This document shows, piece by piece, positions 53,401-64,000 of a stretch of 64,000 bases of DNA. Within the stretch, counting starts at the first letter, position 1. Every line of letters begins with the position of its first letter. The DNA is from Thermothelomyces thermophilus ATCC 42464 (lineage: Eukaryota > Ascomycota > Sordariomycetes > Sordariales > Chaetomiaceae): assembly GCF_000226095.1 (NCBI RefSeq), contig NC_016477.1, positions 1,798,001 through 1,862,000 on the forward strand. The letters run 5' to 3'. The notes under the pieces were generated by a model that ran no database searches, had not been told where the DNA came from, and saw only the letters and a list, made by a program, of their open reading frames with translations. A program made the position numbers and the translations under genes.

Positions 53401-55300
53401 TTTAAAGGCCTGGTTAGCTAAGCTTTGTAATATTACTACCCCCTTTTAGATCCTAATTAACTATAAAAACCTTAAATACTTCTCTTAGCCTCGTTTAATT
53501 AGCAAATAGCAAGCTTAATAGACTAAAATACTCTCTCTCTTTAACTTTAAACTTTGTTACTAACTAGGATTATAAGCTTCTTATCTTAATGCCCTATCCT
53601 ACTATAAATAAGATTACCCTAAGAATATATAATATATAGTATAACTCCTCTCTACCATTTGGATAGATATGACCGATACCTTGTCGTTACCTTAAATATA
53701 CTACCTGCTAAAGGGGAGTACTATTTTTATAGATATATAGCTTATAGCCTTATAGAATAAGGGAGTTACTAAGGACAAATATTATATATATTAGCTCTAG
53801 GCTGTCTAAGATAGGGCCCGAAAATTTCTAAAGGAGGTAAATATAGCGTAGACCTAGATTATGGATTATTCCCTTTATACGTAGGGCGCCCTTTAGTTCT
53901 AGGGTAGACTTTAGCTTCCTATATAGGAGCTACTTATAACTACCATTCTTTAACGTATCTATAATTCCCCTATGTTAGGCTACCTAGGGAGGAATAGGTC
54001 ATTTAAAATGCTCTAACGGGACTATTAGTAGGACTTTATATCCCTAGACGTAAAGAGAATTATAAGGAACTATTATATATATTGAAGGGCTAAGGTTTTA
54101 TAATAACTATGATAAGGACTCCTCTAGCCCCTACCTATTGCTAACTACTTCTAGAAATAGATTTCTATCGATTTTATAGTCGATCTCCCTATATAAGATA
54201 AGAACTTACCCTAGTACCTTATAGTAATTACCGACTAGCTATTAAAGTATGTCTAACTTAAAGCTATATCCTTAATAGGAGCCGAGGTGTATACGCTCCG
54301 GTTCTAGGACGTATAGTAGCGGTTTTACGGATTTCCGATACAAATTATTACTAATTATAGCTTAGACTAGCTTAGCTAGTTTTAGATTACTCTCTATAAG
54401 ACTGTTAGAATCGAATAGCTACTATCAATAGCCTATTATCTATAGATAGATAGAGGTATAGAATATATAAATTAAGAGGTATAGATTATCCTATAGACTA
54501 TAGTTTCCTTTGCTTAGTATGACTAGCCTAAATACCTACTTATATACTAGCTCGTAATTAATAATTATAACTTGACGGTAACTAGGACAAGTATAAGCTA
54601 CCTCCTTCATAATTATAATATAAGCCTAATGTAGTTTACCGACCTATTAGACGCTCTTACCTTAACTCTATAAGGGAGAGCTACTAACTTCTTACATTAC
54701 CTAAAAGAAGGTATAAAATAGACCTAGGCCGCTATCACGTATATATAGTAGCGCTAGTAAGAAAACGCTAATCGTTCTTAACGCTTAGCTAAGAGATTTA
54801 AGGTAGGGGATGAAGTATAGTTATTCTTATATAATATTAAGACTAACTACCCTAGTTATAAACTTAACTAGGTTAATACCAGGTATAAAGTAATTATAGT
54901 ACTAACATTATTAATAGTAACTCTAAATATTCTCTATAACCTCTACCCTACCTTCTATATTAACCTTATTAAGTATACTATATCTAACCTACTACCTTTA
55001 TAACGTATATTAGATTTCTAACTAGACCTAGTATTAGAACTCTCCTAAGAGGGACTACTATAAGAGGAATATAAAGTAAAAGCAATCCTTATAACTAGGA
55101 ATATAAAGGGAAAAGAAAATTAACACAATATACTTATAAAATAGAAGAGATATAATACCCTAACTTAGGAGCTATTAGAAAATCTAGAAAATACTAAAGC
55201 GCTTAACGCATTTAGATAAAAGTAGGGAAATATATATTATAATAATAGACTACTTACAAATGGGAGATAAGGAAAGGTATAAAAGCAAACGATTTAAATT
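50440..55300 (+). pseudogene. gag-pol of element G (RIP-degraded)
   Basis: In order: gag with a CCHC knuckle near 51364-51405 in which Cys and His codons have become Tyr; aspartic protease V-D-S-R/G-C near 51675; RT with V-D-Y-R/Q-V-L-N-K and V-Y-L-N-D-I-L-I-Y near 52795 (Asp changed to Asn by RIP); RNase H near 53220-53600; integrase 53900-54600; and a C-terminal chromodomain-like segment at about 55065-55230 (Y-K-V-K-A-I-L then L-E-N-L-E-N). Stops are TAG/TAA of RIP type. Confidence 0.8.
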
Positions 55301-55417
55301 TTCGTATATATAGGCAAACCTAGGGTAAATAGGCAGCAGACACGTATAGATACGTTATAAACACGCTAACCTACTAATTACAAAACAAAAACATAATAAC
55401 TAACGTATATTATATAC

Positions 55418-56457
55418 TTACTCCACAAGCTCCTCCTTAAACTCCTCCTCCTCTTCTTCCTCCTCTAAGACGTTAGCAGGCTCCTTGCGGTTATAGATCG
55501 GGCGTGCTGTACGGTCGGTAGGCGAAGAAGAGCGGTAGGTACGAGAGCGGCCGAAGTCAATTGGCATAGGTATAGGGCGCGCGGAGGCGTACGAGTAGGC
55601 GTAGGAGGTAGGTGATAGCATGCCTAAGACGTAGGCGACAAGGGTAGTATTAGTGTTAACTAAAGTTAATATATTCTTATTTATATGCTATATCTAGTAT
55701 AGTATGTTGTCGTTCTATGCTATAGCGTAGTGTATAAGCTACCTGATGGTATATAGGGTAGGGGTAGGGGTAGTGGCGGCCTAGACGATGTTACTATAGT
55801 AGGTAGGGGTATAAGGGGCGGTGACTAGGCCTAGGTTGTTAGTAAAGTAGTAGGAACTTATAGCTTAGGTAAGGGAGAAGGTAGTATAGCTAGGGGAATG
55901 GTTAGCCTATATAGCTTTTAAGACTATAGTAAATAAATATACTAGTATAGAGAACTTAGGCATTAGGATAGCCTTATAGGTACCCTAGGTAGTAGTCTTA
56001 TAGTAAGTAGAGGAGGTAAGGGTAGTATTAGTATTATAGTAGTATATAAGTTTTCTAATACCTATATATAGGTAGGGGTTATTAGCCTAGAGCTATAGAT
56101 TCTGAATATAAGGGTTATAAGTGGTATAATAGGTTATATAAGAGGTGCTATAGCTAGGAACGTACGTAACTTAGTTACTATATAGGAGGCGGCAGACATA
56201 GTTAAGGTAATATTACTTCTTCTTAGGTAGTAACTCGAACTCCTTATTAGAGGAGTCACCTTTAATGATAAACCTGCTAAGGGAAGTGTTCTAGTTCTTA
56301 TACTATAAGTGAAGGACTGGTCAAGGTCCTATATAAATATAGGGTAACTATAGTCAAAATAGTAAAAGGAAAAACTTATATAATAGTCCTTATTCTTATT
56401 ACTACTAGGGCGGCGACTATTACTACTACTACTAAGCAAGCTGACTATGGTCGACAT
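55418..56457 (-). pseudogene. antisense ORF of Gypsy family 2, copy in G (RIP-degraded, frameshifted)
   Basis: ATG at 56457 (M-S-T-I-V-S-L-L) and TAA at 55418-55420. Body frame from about 56338 downward is continuous with only RIP-type stops and matches E (8881-9933). A small indel near 56340 separates it from the start frame. The last 67 codons (55418-55621) are open and little mutated: a R-P-I-Y-N-R-K-E-P-A-N-V block followed by eight Glu in a row. No domain recognised. Confidence 0.65.
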
Positions 56458-56772
56458 TCTAAATAAATGTAAAAGAAAAAAAAAAGTCTTATAGACATAA
56501 TATAAGTATAGGTAGTAAGAAAAATATAATATAGAGGGAGGGCAGATAGGAAGTAGGTAAAGGGAGTATCGGTTAAAAAGAAGGAAGAAGTAAAAGGAGG
56601 AAGGAAAGAGAGGGGGTATTTATACCTATTCGGAGGTAGGGCCAGGAGGGCGCGGGCGGAACTTAAAACAAAGACCAGGCCCTATACGTAACTTACTAGC
56701 ACGTATAGGTCTTGTTACCATGGTGATATAGGGTAGGTCTACCTGGCAACTAACCTAGGAAGGAGGGGGGTA

Positions 56773-57104
56773 TATTATAGGCCCGGGCTTTACCTAGGCT
56801 AAATAATGCTAGGCTTTACCTAGCAATGGACCGGACCTACCTAGTAACAGACCGGACCTACTCGACCTACCTAAGTATATACGATTAGTTCGTGAGACGT
56901 TTGTGGGTCGTTTATAGGGCGCGTGGTCAGGGCCTGCTTAGGACCTAACCTGGAGCCTAACTAGGCCCTACCTAGGTTATATACGTATACACTAAAAAGG
57001 TACTCCTTTATATAACTCTTGTATTTTTCCTCTTTTCCTCCCTAAGGTAGTCGAATAAAACATTGTATACTTATCTATAGATGCTATAAGGCTAGCATAT
57101 TATA
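56773..57104 (+). repeat. 3' LTR of element G (332 bp)
   Basis: TATTATAGGCCCGGG...ATATTATA, preceded by AGGAAGGAGGGGGG and followed by CTTAG (57105-57109). Confidence 0.9.
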
Positions 57105-60100
57105 CTTAGACTACTTACTACGTTTTAGAACACTAGAAAATAATATTATCCTTTGTAAGCTAGAATATAAATATAATCTTACCTTCCTTAAATATAAGCT
57201 ACTTTTCTACTACTTAAGCTTCCTAGATTATATCTTAATTAGTAAAGCAGGTACTATAAATGTTTATATGTCCTTATAGAATATATTTATTATATATAGT
57301 AGAAGGTCCTAGATATAAGCATTACCTACTATAAGAGAGGATACTAAGGATCTTCAGCACTTGAGAGCTAGTTACCTCGGACTAGAAGCGTTAAAAGCGC
57401 TTGTTAATAACGCTAGAAATATCTATATTAAGGGGATAGTATATATTAAGTACGAGAGCTATACTTATACTTATATAAGCAAGGTTATCTCTAGGAAAAC
57501 ACTACCTAAGTAGAAGTTAACACGCCCGTTCTAGCGAGTAGCCTAGGATCTGTTTGACTATCCTAAAGCAATTAATAGATCGCGATAGCTACTTATAATT
57601 ATTGATAAGTATAGTAGGAAGCTCTTCCCTTTCCTCCTAATGACGAAGTCGCTAGACCAGATCATAGGAGTCATTTAGAATTTCAAGAGCTAGGTAAGAC
57701 GCTAATATAAACTTACTATCCATAAGATTAAATAGGACAACAATACTATAACGATTAGTTTAGTAAGGCACGTATTAATACGCTACTAGACTTAGGCTAT
57801 AGAAAGCGGTATTGATCTTAAACTCTTACCTTTGTATACCTACGAGCCTAACGGACTAGTAGAGCGAGTAAGGCAAGAGCTAATCTTATACTTAATTAAG
57901 ATACTTAATAGTATAAATCCGCCTACAAAGCTCTAATTAGAAAGTATATAAGTAGTAGTATACTTATACGCGATAAGCCTAAGCTATACTTACTTGTTTA
58001 GGACTTCTAATAAAGTGCTTTATAGCTAATTTAAATAGTATTTTCGCTAGTATAAACCTAGCTTGATAATTACGTTAACTAGCGACTTATACCTAGACTA
58101 GAGTAGTATCTTTATATATAGATACTAGGCGTATATTCTCTATAAGGATAGGGAAGCTAAGCGGTATATAAAGGACTTTAAGGTGCTACTATATAGGCTA
58201 ACAAGGTATCTTATAAGATATTATACATCTAATATCTATCGCATTTAGATACCTAAGCTTGACAAGGTCATTATAACTTATAACGTTCGCTTTAATAAGA
58301 AGACTTTCTACTATCTAGGCGAAGAGTAGCTAATAGAGTCGTCGCTAGCGGTAGCAAGCTAAGAAGTCAATTAATTCGATCTTAGCGAAGATTCCTAGGA
58401 TACCAATTTTCTCTAGGAAGCATTATAATAGACCTAATAACTAGTAGAAGACTCTATTATAATGGCTTAGCCGCCCCTATTATAAGAGAGTCTGGTAGTA
58501 GATTAACCTCTCTAATAGGGTCAAGACTTAGGGGTAAGGGAGCTCTCTAATATATAGCCCATAAGAGAGTAATTAGTTCTAGAGACTCTTATAGTAGAGA
58601 TATAAGTAATAGATAAACTTACTAAATAGATAGAAAGCTTTAAAGGACTCTTAACCCCTAAATATACGCCTAAGCCCTTAGTAACTTACCCTGTACCGGC
58701 TAGTAAAGGGAATGTCCATTAGGAAGTAGGAGGGTTTAAATGAGGGCCTTCCTAGTCGCTAGCTAGCTAACTAGACGCTAGAGAGAGTAGGGGACCTATC
58801 GAATCTGACGGAGGAATGCCTTTTATAGAAGAATCTAGTATATATAACAAGTAGATAGAAGAGCTAGAAGCTAGGGATAGTACTACTAATATATTATACC
58901 TAGCTAGGCTAGAGGAGTAGAGCATTAAGCGAAATCCGGATTAGCTAATATATCCTCTAGAAGGTAGAAGCAAAGGAGAAGCTATTTAGTAACCTCCTAT
59001 AAGGAGAGGCAAAGGTAGGAGGACGGCTTATATACCTAGGGACCCTATATAGTTAAGCAAATAGCTATGAAATAAAGAGAGGGTTAACTACTACTACTCT
59101 TTTATCTATATAATAAAGGAACTCTAGCGATAGTTCTATAAGACTTACCTACCTAATCAATAGGAAGCTTACCTAGGAGACTAGAGCTTTTAAACGATAT
59201 ATATAGTGTTTGCTACCGCTATATAATAGAAGGATACTATATACCTTAGAGCAGCCCTAAATAAGCTACGTTAGTATATTGACGATCTTACTTACGTTCC
59301 TACTAACTAGCAAGATCTATATAACCACCCGTTAGGACAACAGTTCAAAGACACGGCTTGTAAGGAGATATGTAACTTAGAGAGCAGGGGAATATAGAAG
59401 ATCGTACCGCGCAAGTAGGCAAAAGTACGACCTATCCTGTTAAAATAGGTCTTCGTATATAAGTTTGACAAGGATGGTTTCTTAGAGAAGTATAAGGTAA
59501 GGATCTATATACAAGGAGATCTATAAGATATTAGCTTGGTAGAAAGTACGTATATAGCTACTCTAGCGGTGTAATTACTCTATATAATAATAGCGATCGC
59601 TATATACTTCGACTTAGAAGTCAAGTAGTTCGATATAGTGTAAGCGTTCCTTAACGCCGAATAGCTAGAAGACGATCCTATCGTCTATAAATTACTAGAA
59701 GGATTTAAGTAGCTAGGGAAATATATAGAGTCATAAAGAGCTCTATACGGCTTAAGAGACTTGCTACTCTTATAGTATAAGGAGTTCTATAAAACGCTAT
59801 CAGATCTAGGTATAGAACCATTAGGTAAAGAGAAGTGCCTCTTCCTAAGCTATGATAAACGTATTATCTTAATCTTCTATATTGACGACTTCTTAGTCCT
59901 CTTCTATAAAAGTAACGCTATAGCGGCCGAGTAGGTAATAGAAGGAATCAAAGCTCGATACGACGTCTATAAGTAGGGTAATATTAGTTAGTTCCTCGGT
60001 ATTAGGGTGATCCGAGACTAACCTACATACAAGATATAGTTAGTCTATAACTAATATATTAGAAAGGTAGCAAGAAGATATAGGCTAGATATACTTAGCG

Positions 60101-60888
60101 TATACGAGCTAAGTCCCTTAAGCTATAAAGAACTTAAGAAGTTCGAAGGGAGCGCTACTAGTATGTAGATCAAAGAGTATTAGGAGCTCGTTAGATTAAT
60201 CCTATACTATATAATTATACTACGTCTAGACGTCGTATATACCTATTTAGTACTCTCTTGATACCTGACTAACCTAGAACTAGACTACTTATTAGAGGTA
60301 TAGAGAGTAGTAAGATATCTATTTAGGAGCTCTTGCCTATTAATCTAGTATAGAGGAGAATGAGCGTTAGATAGTCTAACGCTTATAATCGCTAGGGACG
60401 CGTCGTATATAGATAATTTAGATATATAGTATTTGTTATAGGGATATATCTTCTTTTTATTTAGAGGTCCTATTATATAGAAGGCGTTGTACTAGGATAC
60501 TATTATAACGTCGAGCACTAAAGTAGAACTTCTAACGCTCTCCCTTATAGTAAGAGAGGCTATAGCACTTAAAAGGCTATTTATAGATATTGATCTTAAG
60601 CTTAGGGAACCCTAGAACATCTACTACGACAATTAGCAAACGATAAGACTAATAATGGCTAAGAACAAACACATTAATACTTGCCTATAGTATATAGATA
60701 TCTATAATATATAGTTATACTAGGAAGTAGCGAAAGGAACGTTTAAAGCTATATATCTACTAACTAGTTAGATACTAGTAAATAGGCTTACTAAATAACT
60801 TAGCCGATAAGCCTTTAAGCGCTAGAAGGCTCTCCTTAATCTTTAAGATATTAGTTATAGGCTTATATAACTAGGGGGTAAAAGATAA
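57105..60888 (+). pseudogene. Copia pol: integrase, RT, RNase H (RIP-degraded)
   Basis: GAG-pre-integrase (L-G-L-E-A-L-K-A-L), integrase with a Y-E-P-N-G-L-V-E-R block near 57840, RT with V-K-Q-F-D-I-V-Q-A-F-L-N-A near 59625 and Y-I-D-D at 59878, A-L-Y-G-L-R near 59740, RNase H with a S-S-T-K-V-E-L block near 60510. The frame ends with TAA at 60886-60888. AACTAGGGGGT at 60869-60879 is a second copy of the purine tract otherwise found before the LTR. Confidence 0.8.
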
Positions 60889-60907
60889 GTCAAATTCGTT
60901 AAACAAA

Positions 60908-61388
60908 ATACTATCTAATACTCCTTATTTATTACTATTAGCCGTTACCGGAATTAATAGCCTTGCCCTTACCTTTATCCTAGCTAGGTAACAATATAAC
61001 GCCTAACACGTCATCGGACACGCTAACGCGAGCATTATAAGCCTCCTTGATCTTGCCTAACTAGTAGAAGATATTATATATAAGCATTGTAAGAGCTATT
61101 AGACATATAGGTAATTAGCGTATATATCCTTACACTTGTAGTAACTATAGGTATAATAGTAGTAGCAAGAGCTAGCGCTAGAATGATTATAACATTTGCC
61201 AAAAGAACGTCCTACTAGAGCCGACTATATATATATTCTATAAGGTACCTTATAAAGCTTACTAGCTTCAATATCGCTATATTTAGTCAGCTTAAACGAT
61301 CTAGATATAACTAGTAAAGCGCTAGAAACTATAATAGAGTTACTATCAAATCAGATAGAAGAAGCCGAACCATACGAACTCGCTTAAA
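60908..61388 (+). pseudogene. Copia ORF3, N-terminal part (RIP-degraded)
   Basis: Starts 20 bp after the pol stop, in a different frame, at ATA (probably a former ATG in aacaaaATG context). About 160 codons follow with only RIP-type stops. If TAG/TAA are read as Gln it is Gln-rich (a run of Q near 61139-61168) and then reads L-D-I-T-S-K-A-L-E-T before element D cuts it. The remaining part is visible at 44893-45438. No domain recognised. An N-terminal hydrophobic stretch may be an artefact of RIP turning Ser/Pro codons into Leu. Confidence 0.5.
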
Positions 61389-61842
61389 TGTGACGAACCT
61401 AGCTTAGACTTCTTCTAAAAGGGTTTAGACGGAGGTAAATTAAGCGGGACAAGCGTACAGGTCGTCTAAGGGATTCGGTAAAGCCAAAAGGTTTATAACA
61501 ACACTAGAGTTGTCTCCCACAATGGTCAGTGATGCTTGGTATAAATACCGGTGATTGTAGGTTAGGTTGCTATCACTAGTAAACTCCTAGAGTCCACTAT
61601 AACAAGTGACTAGCTAGCTATATATATATAATTATCTGTCCTTCTTTAATAGTTATCACCAGTACCATTTCTCCTTTTACTCCGTGATTCCGCGTTATCG
61701 ACGGTGACATGTTATTATTACTAGTGAAGACCTTAGTCTTAGTAGTGATAATCTTCTAATTGGTCTATCAAGTGATTAGCTATCGGAATGTCCCGTGTCC
61801 TGGCTACAGCCTGCCGGGCCGTCTATATGCTTATCCGTAATA
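61389..61842 (-). repeat. 3' LTR of element D (subtype 1)
   Basis: TGTGACGAACCT...TTATCCGTAATA, reverse complement of the intact LTR. The U3 palindrome and TATA region are present. The predicted RNA start reads AGTGATAGCAA here, the form found in element B rather than in I. Confidence 0.85.
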
Positions 61843-61969
61843 CGATGCCCCTCCTTTAAGGCTTTCGACCCGAAAGCCCTCTTAGGCCGTTTTAAATAGC
61901 GCTAATAGCCCTTTGCTTGTAAGTACTGCATTCTTCCTGTCTCTATATTGTAGTTACTATATTGACAAA

Positions 61970-62633
61970 ATGCCGATAGAGAAACGGAAGTCACGTTCTG
62001 CACGTTACCGTGCTTCCCTTGCTTAGAACATCACTAAGAATGGTTTTATCGTTATGCCTTGCTCTTGGTATATATTATAAGGCCTTGTCTGTAAAATGAT
62101 CGCACGTACGAAGCGTTACAAAGCCTGCGTTCGTCAAGGTCGTTCTTATAATAGCTCTAGTATACCGCTTTCTTCTTATAAGCACGTCTCCTTTGTTTTT
62201 TTTTTTTTTTTTTTAAATATGATTCCTAATGTTCGTTCTAATAGATCGTATTCTCTAGGAGCAGCATCGTATCAAGGATACTAAACGTCGTACCAAGCTT
62301 AAGCTAGATAAATCTTAACGCCGTCTGGAAGAAGCCTAGCATAAGTTATCCGAAAAGCTTACATGGCTCCGGCGTCTTCGTCAGTAGAAGGAGTTTTTAG
62401 TAGAGAAAGGTGCCGATATAGTAGCGTGTAGTCTGTCGACCTTAGACGAGTTAGAGGAGGTTAAGCGGCAAGAGCGGTAGGAGGCGCCTACTATACCCTC
62501 GTCACAGATTAATGATGCCGTTGATATTATCAACTAGGGTGCTATCTCTGGTTCTGTCCTAGGTTTTCCTTTGGTTAATCTAGGTTCTGCTGGTAGAACT
62601 ATTCTAGTTTCTTAGGGCAGTTCAAATTCTTGA
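61970..62633 (+). pseudogene. antisense Zn2Cys6/coiled-coil gene, version 1, copy in D (RIP-degraded)
   Basis: gacaaaATG start at 61970, TGA at 62631-62633. First exon, poly-T intron (about 62196-62214) and coiled coil align with the intact gene. Some cluster Cys codons are Tyr by RIP; Gln codons are TAG/TAA. Confidence 0.75.
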
Positions 62634-64000
62634 CTAGTTCCTATAAGTTATCCTCTAGTCTAAAATCGAGCTATTTGACTAGATACTACAGTTCCCTGTT
62701 GATGATATATGAATCTAGAATTTCTTTGATGTCCTATTCTTCCTCTTCGTCCTCTGCTTCGATGTTTATAGCAACCTTAGCGTTCTTTAGTGCTAGTTTG
62801 AGAAGTGAAATATAAAAAACATCTATCTATAATTATATAGATGATAGTAACGATAGTTAGTAGTTAGATGTCGAGATTCGTTCCTTGATAATAAAGGGTC
62901 TGACCTTTTTAAAGTCTAGCTTCGTGCTTAGTCGTTTAGTTTATAAGTTTCGTATGATTAGGTAGACTTTATCTCCCCTCTCTAGGCGAGGTCCCTCGAG
63001 CCTATGTTTGTCGTAATAGTTCTTCATTCTGGTTCTAATAAACTTAAGTTCGTTTTTAAGCTTCTCGTGTAATATGTACATTTGTTCCACTTTGACTACT
63101 ACTCTCGGCACTATAACCTCTAATCCTTGCCTAAGGTCTACTTTATATCTATAGTTCGCGAAGAACGGTATGACTTTAGTCGTTTCCATTAGTATTATAT
63201 TATAAGCGAGTTATACTATTGGTAATAGCATGACCTAGTCATCTTGCTAGTAGTTAACATAAAAACAGAGGTACTATTCGACAACTTGGTTTAGTCGCTC
63301 CGTTTGTCCGTCGGTTTATAGGTAATATGCCGTTAACAGCTTGCTATTAACGCCTAATCGTTATATTAACGCTTGCTAGAACTTTAATATGAACTTGGTA
63401 TCTCTGTCGGTAATCTATTCCTATGGCTAAGCGTATATTAATGCGACTTGCCGATAGATTACATCTGCTAACTGTTCTGCTATCTAGGACTCCTTGTAGG
63501 GAAAGAAGTATACCTATTTAGTTAGGCGATCTACTATAGTGAGAATACTATCGTAGATTACCCCTGTGGCTATATCTTTAGATTCTAGCAGTTTCATGAT
63601 AAAGTCTATCGTAATTAAACTCTATAGTTTGTCGGCTATTAGTAGTGGCTAAAGTAGCCTATATAGCTTATATTATGCCGTTTTACTTCGATTGCAGATG
63701 TCGTAGCTCTATACGACTTCCTTAACTTATATCGTTAGCTATGGAAAGTCGTAGTGTTTCTTGACTTATACGATAGTCTTCGTAACTCCTTTATATCCTC
63801 CGAGTTTTGACTTATAGAGTTCTCGAATCATTTGCAGCTATTAATCTTTGTCATGGATATACGCTTTGCCTCGGTACCAGAGTTTCCCATCTTTTTCTTC
63901 TACTCCGTCAGGTACCACTAGTCCGGGTGTTACTTAATACTATACCTTGTCGATCCTTTCTTCTCGAAAGATTATATAATATTCTAGGAACGAGTCGAGT
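62610..64000 (-). pseudogene. pol of element D, C-terminal part (RIP-degraded)
   Basis: Chromodomain near 62640-62800, linker with an open piece at 62941-63189 (K-N-Y-Y-D-K-H-R-L-E-G-P-R-L-E), then integrase core and zinc region to the window end. Scattered RIP stops. Confidence 0.8.

Larger units (their letters stand above)
50044..57104 (+). mobile_element. Gypsy family 2 element G, complete structure (7061 bp), RIP-degraded
   Basis: Two 332-bp LTRs, 5-bp duplication CTTAG, gag with a decayed CCHC knuckle, pol with protease, RT, RNase H, integrase and chromodomain, an antisense ORF, and a purine tract before the 3' LTR. Inserted into the Copia element. All internal genes carry RIP-type stops. 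Confidence 0.9.
48174..61388 (+). mobile_element. Copia (Ty1-type) element, RIP-degraded, interrupted by Gypsy G and cut by Gypsy D
   Basis: 5' LTR 48174-48382, half-tRNA type primer site, gag/protease to 50043, Gypsy G inserted with CTTAG duplication (50039-50043, 57105-57109), integrase, RT and RNase H to 60888, then a third ORF from about 60908. That ORF is cut at 61389 by element D, so the 3' LTR lies beyond the window or is lost. The equivalent 3' end is seen at 44893-45653. Confidence 0.8.
61389..64000 (-). mobile_element. Gypsy family 1 element D (minus strand), LTR subtype 1, runs off the window
   Basis: 3' LTR 61389-61842, antisense gene version 1, then pol from the chromodomain into the integrase at the window end. 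RIP is lighter than in A or C. Inserted in Copia ORF3. Confidence 0.85.

Noticed and set aside
55418-56457. An 83-bp intron considered in the family-2 antisense ORF
   Set aside because: Copy E (8881-9933) reads through this part in one frame with only RIP-type stops, so the length mismatch in G and F is better explained by indels.
60877-61388. First read as unrelated filler between Copia and element D
   Set aside because: The shared sequence with 44893-44980, followed there by a polypurine tract and the same Copia LTR, shows it belongs to the Copia family as ORF3.
1-64000. CRISPR arrays, bacterial genes, viral insertions
   Set aside because: No regularly spaced repeats and no such genes; repeated blocks are all LTR retrotransposon sequence.

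Overview
The window looks like a chromosome segment of a filamentous ascomycete (Pezizomycotina, probably Sordariomycetes). A small island of GC-rich genes lies between long AT-rich blocks in which almost every retrotransposon copy carries C-to-T/G-to-A changes (CAG to TAG, TGG to TAG, CAA to TAA), the signature of repeat-induced point mutation (RIP). Genes have short GT-AG introns. I saw no bacterial features, rRNA, CRISPR or convincing tRNA.

Layout. 1-4755: RIP-degraded sequence including a minus-strand Gypsy pol fragment. 4756-38207: a nest of LTR retrotransposons, five deep. Gypsy family-2 copy E was invaded by family-1 copy A (minus), A by C (minus), C's 3' LTR by B (plus), and B by element I (20271-27865). 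Element I is intact, has no RIP, two 448-bp LTRs that look identical, and a TATTC target duplication. 38208-38665: tail of another Gypsy element. 38666-44892: gene island with a Copia remnant, a truncated histidine acid phosphatase, an F-box-like gene and a small Cys-rich protein gene. 44893-45653: 3' end of a Copia element. 46031-47849: a two-exon MFS transporter gene. 48174-61388: a RIP-degraded Copia element interrupted by a complete family-2 Gypsy element G (50044-57104, target duplication CTTAG). 61389-64000: the start of another family-1 copy, D.

Main result. Every family-1 element that shows this region carries, between pol and the 3' LTR and on the opposite strand, an intron-containing gene for a protein of about 196 aa. 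It has an exact Zn(II)2Cys6 cluster (C-x2-C-x6-C-x8-C-x2-C-x6-C) followed by a coiled coil, the layout of a minimal fungal transcription factor. Two divergent versions exist, and each goes with a different LTR U3 containing different palindromes, while gag and pol are shared. This suggests a swappable regulator/promoter module inside the retrotransposon (inference). Family 2 carries an unrelated antisense ORF of about 350 codons in the same place. The Copia family carries an extra sense-strand Q-rich ORF after pol.

The intact element also shows a likely -1 frameshift signal (GGGAAAC, 6-nt spacer, GC-rich stem) at the gag/pol boundary. It also has an 11-nt match between the LTR and the primer site just after the 5' LTR, as expected for Tf1-type self-priming; this pairing covaries between the two subfamilies.
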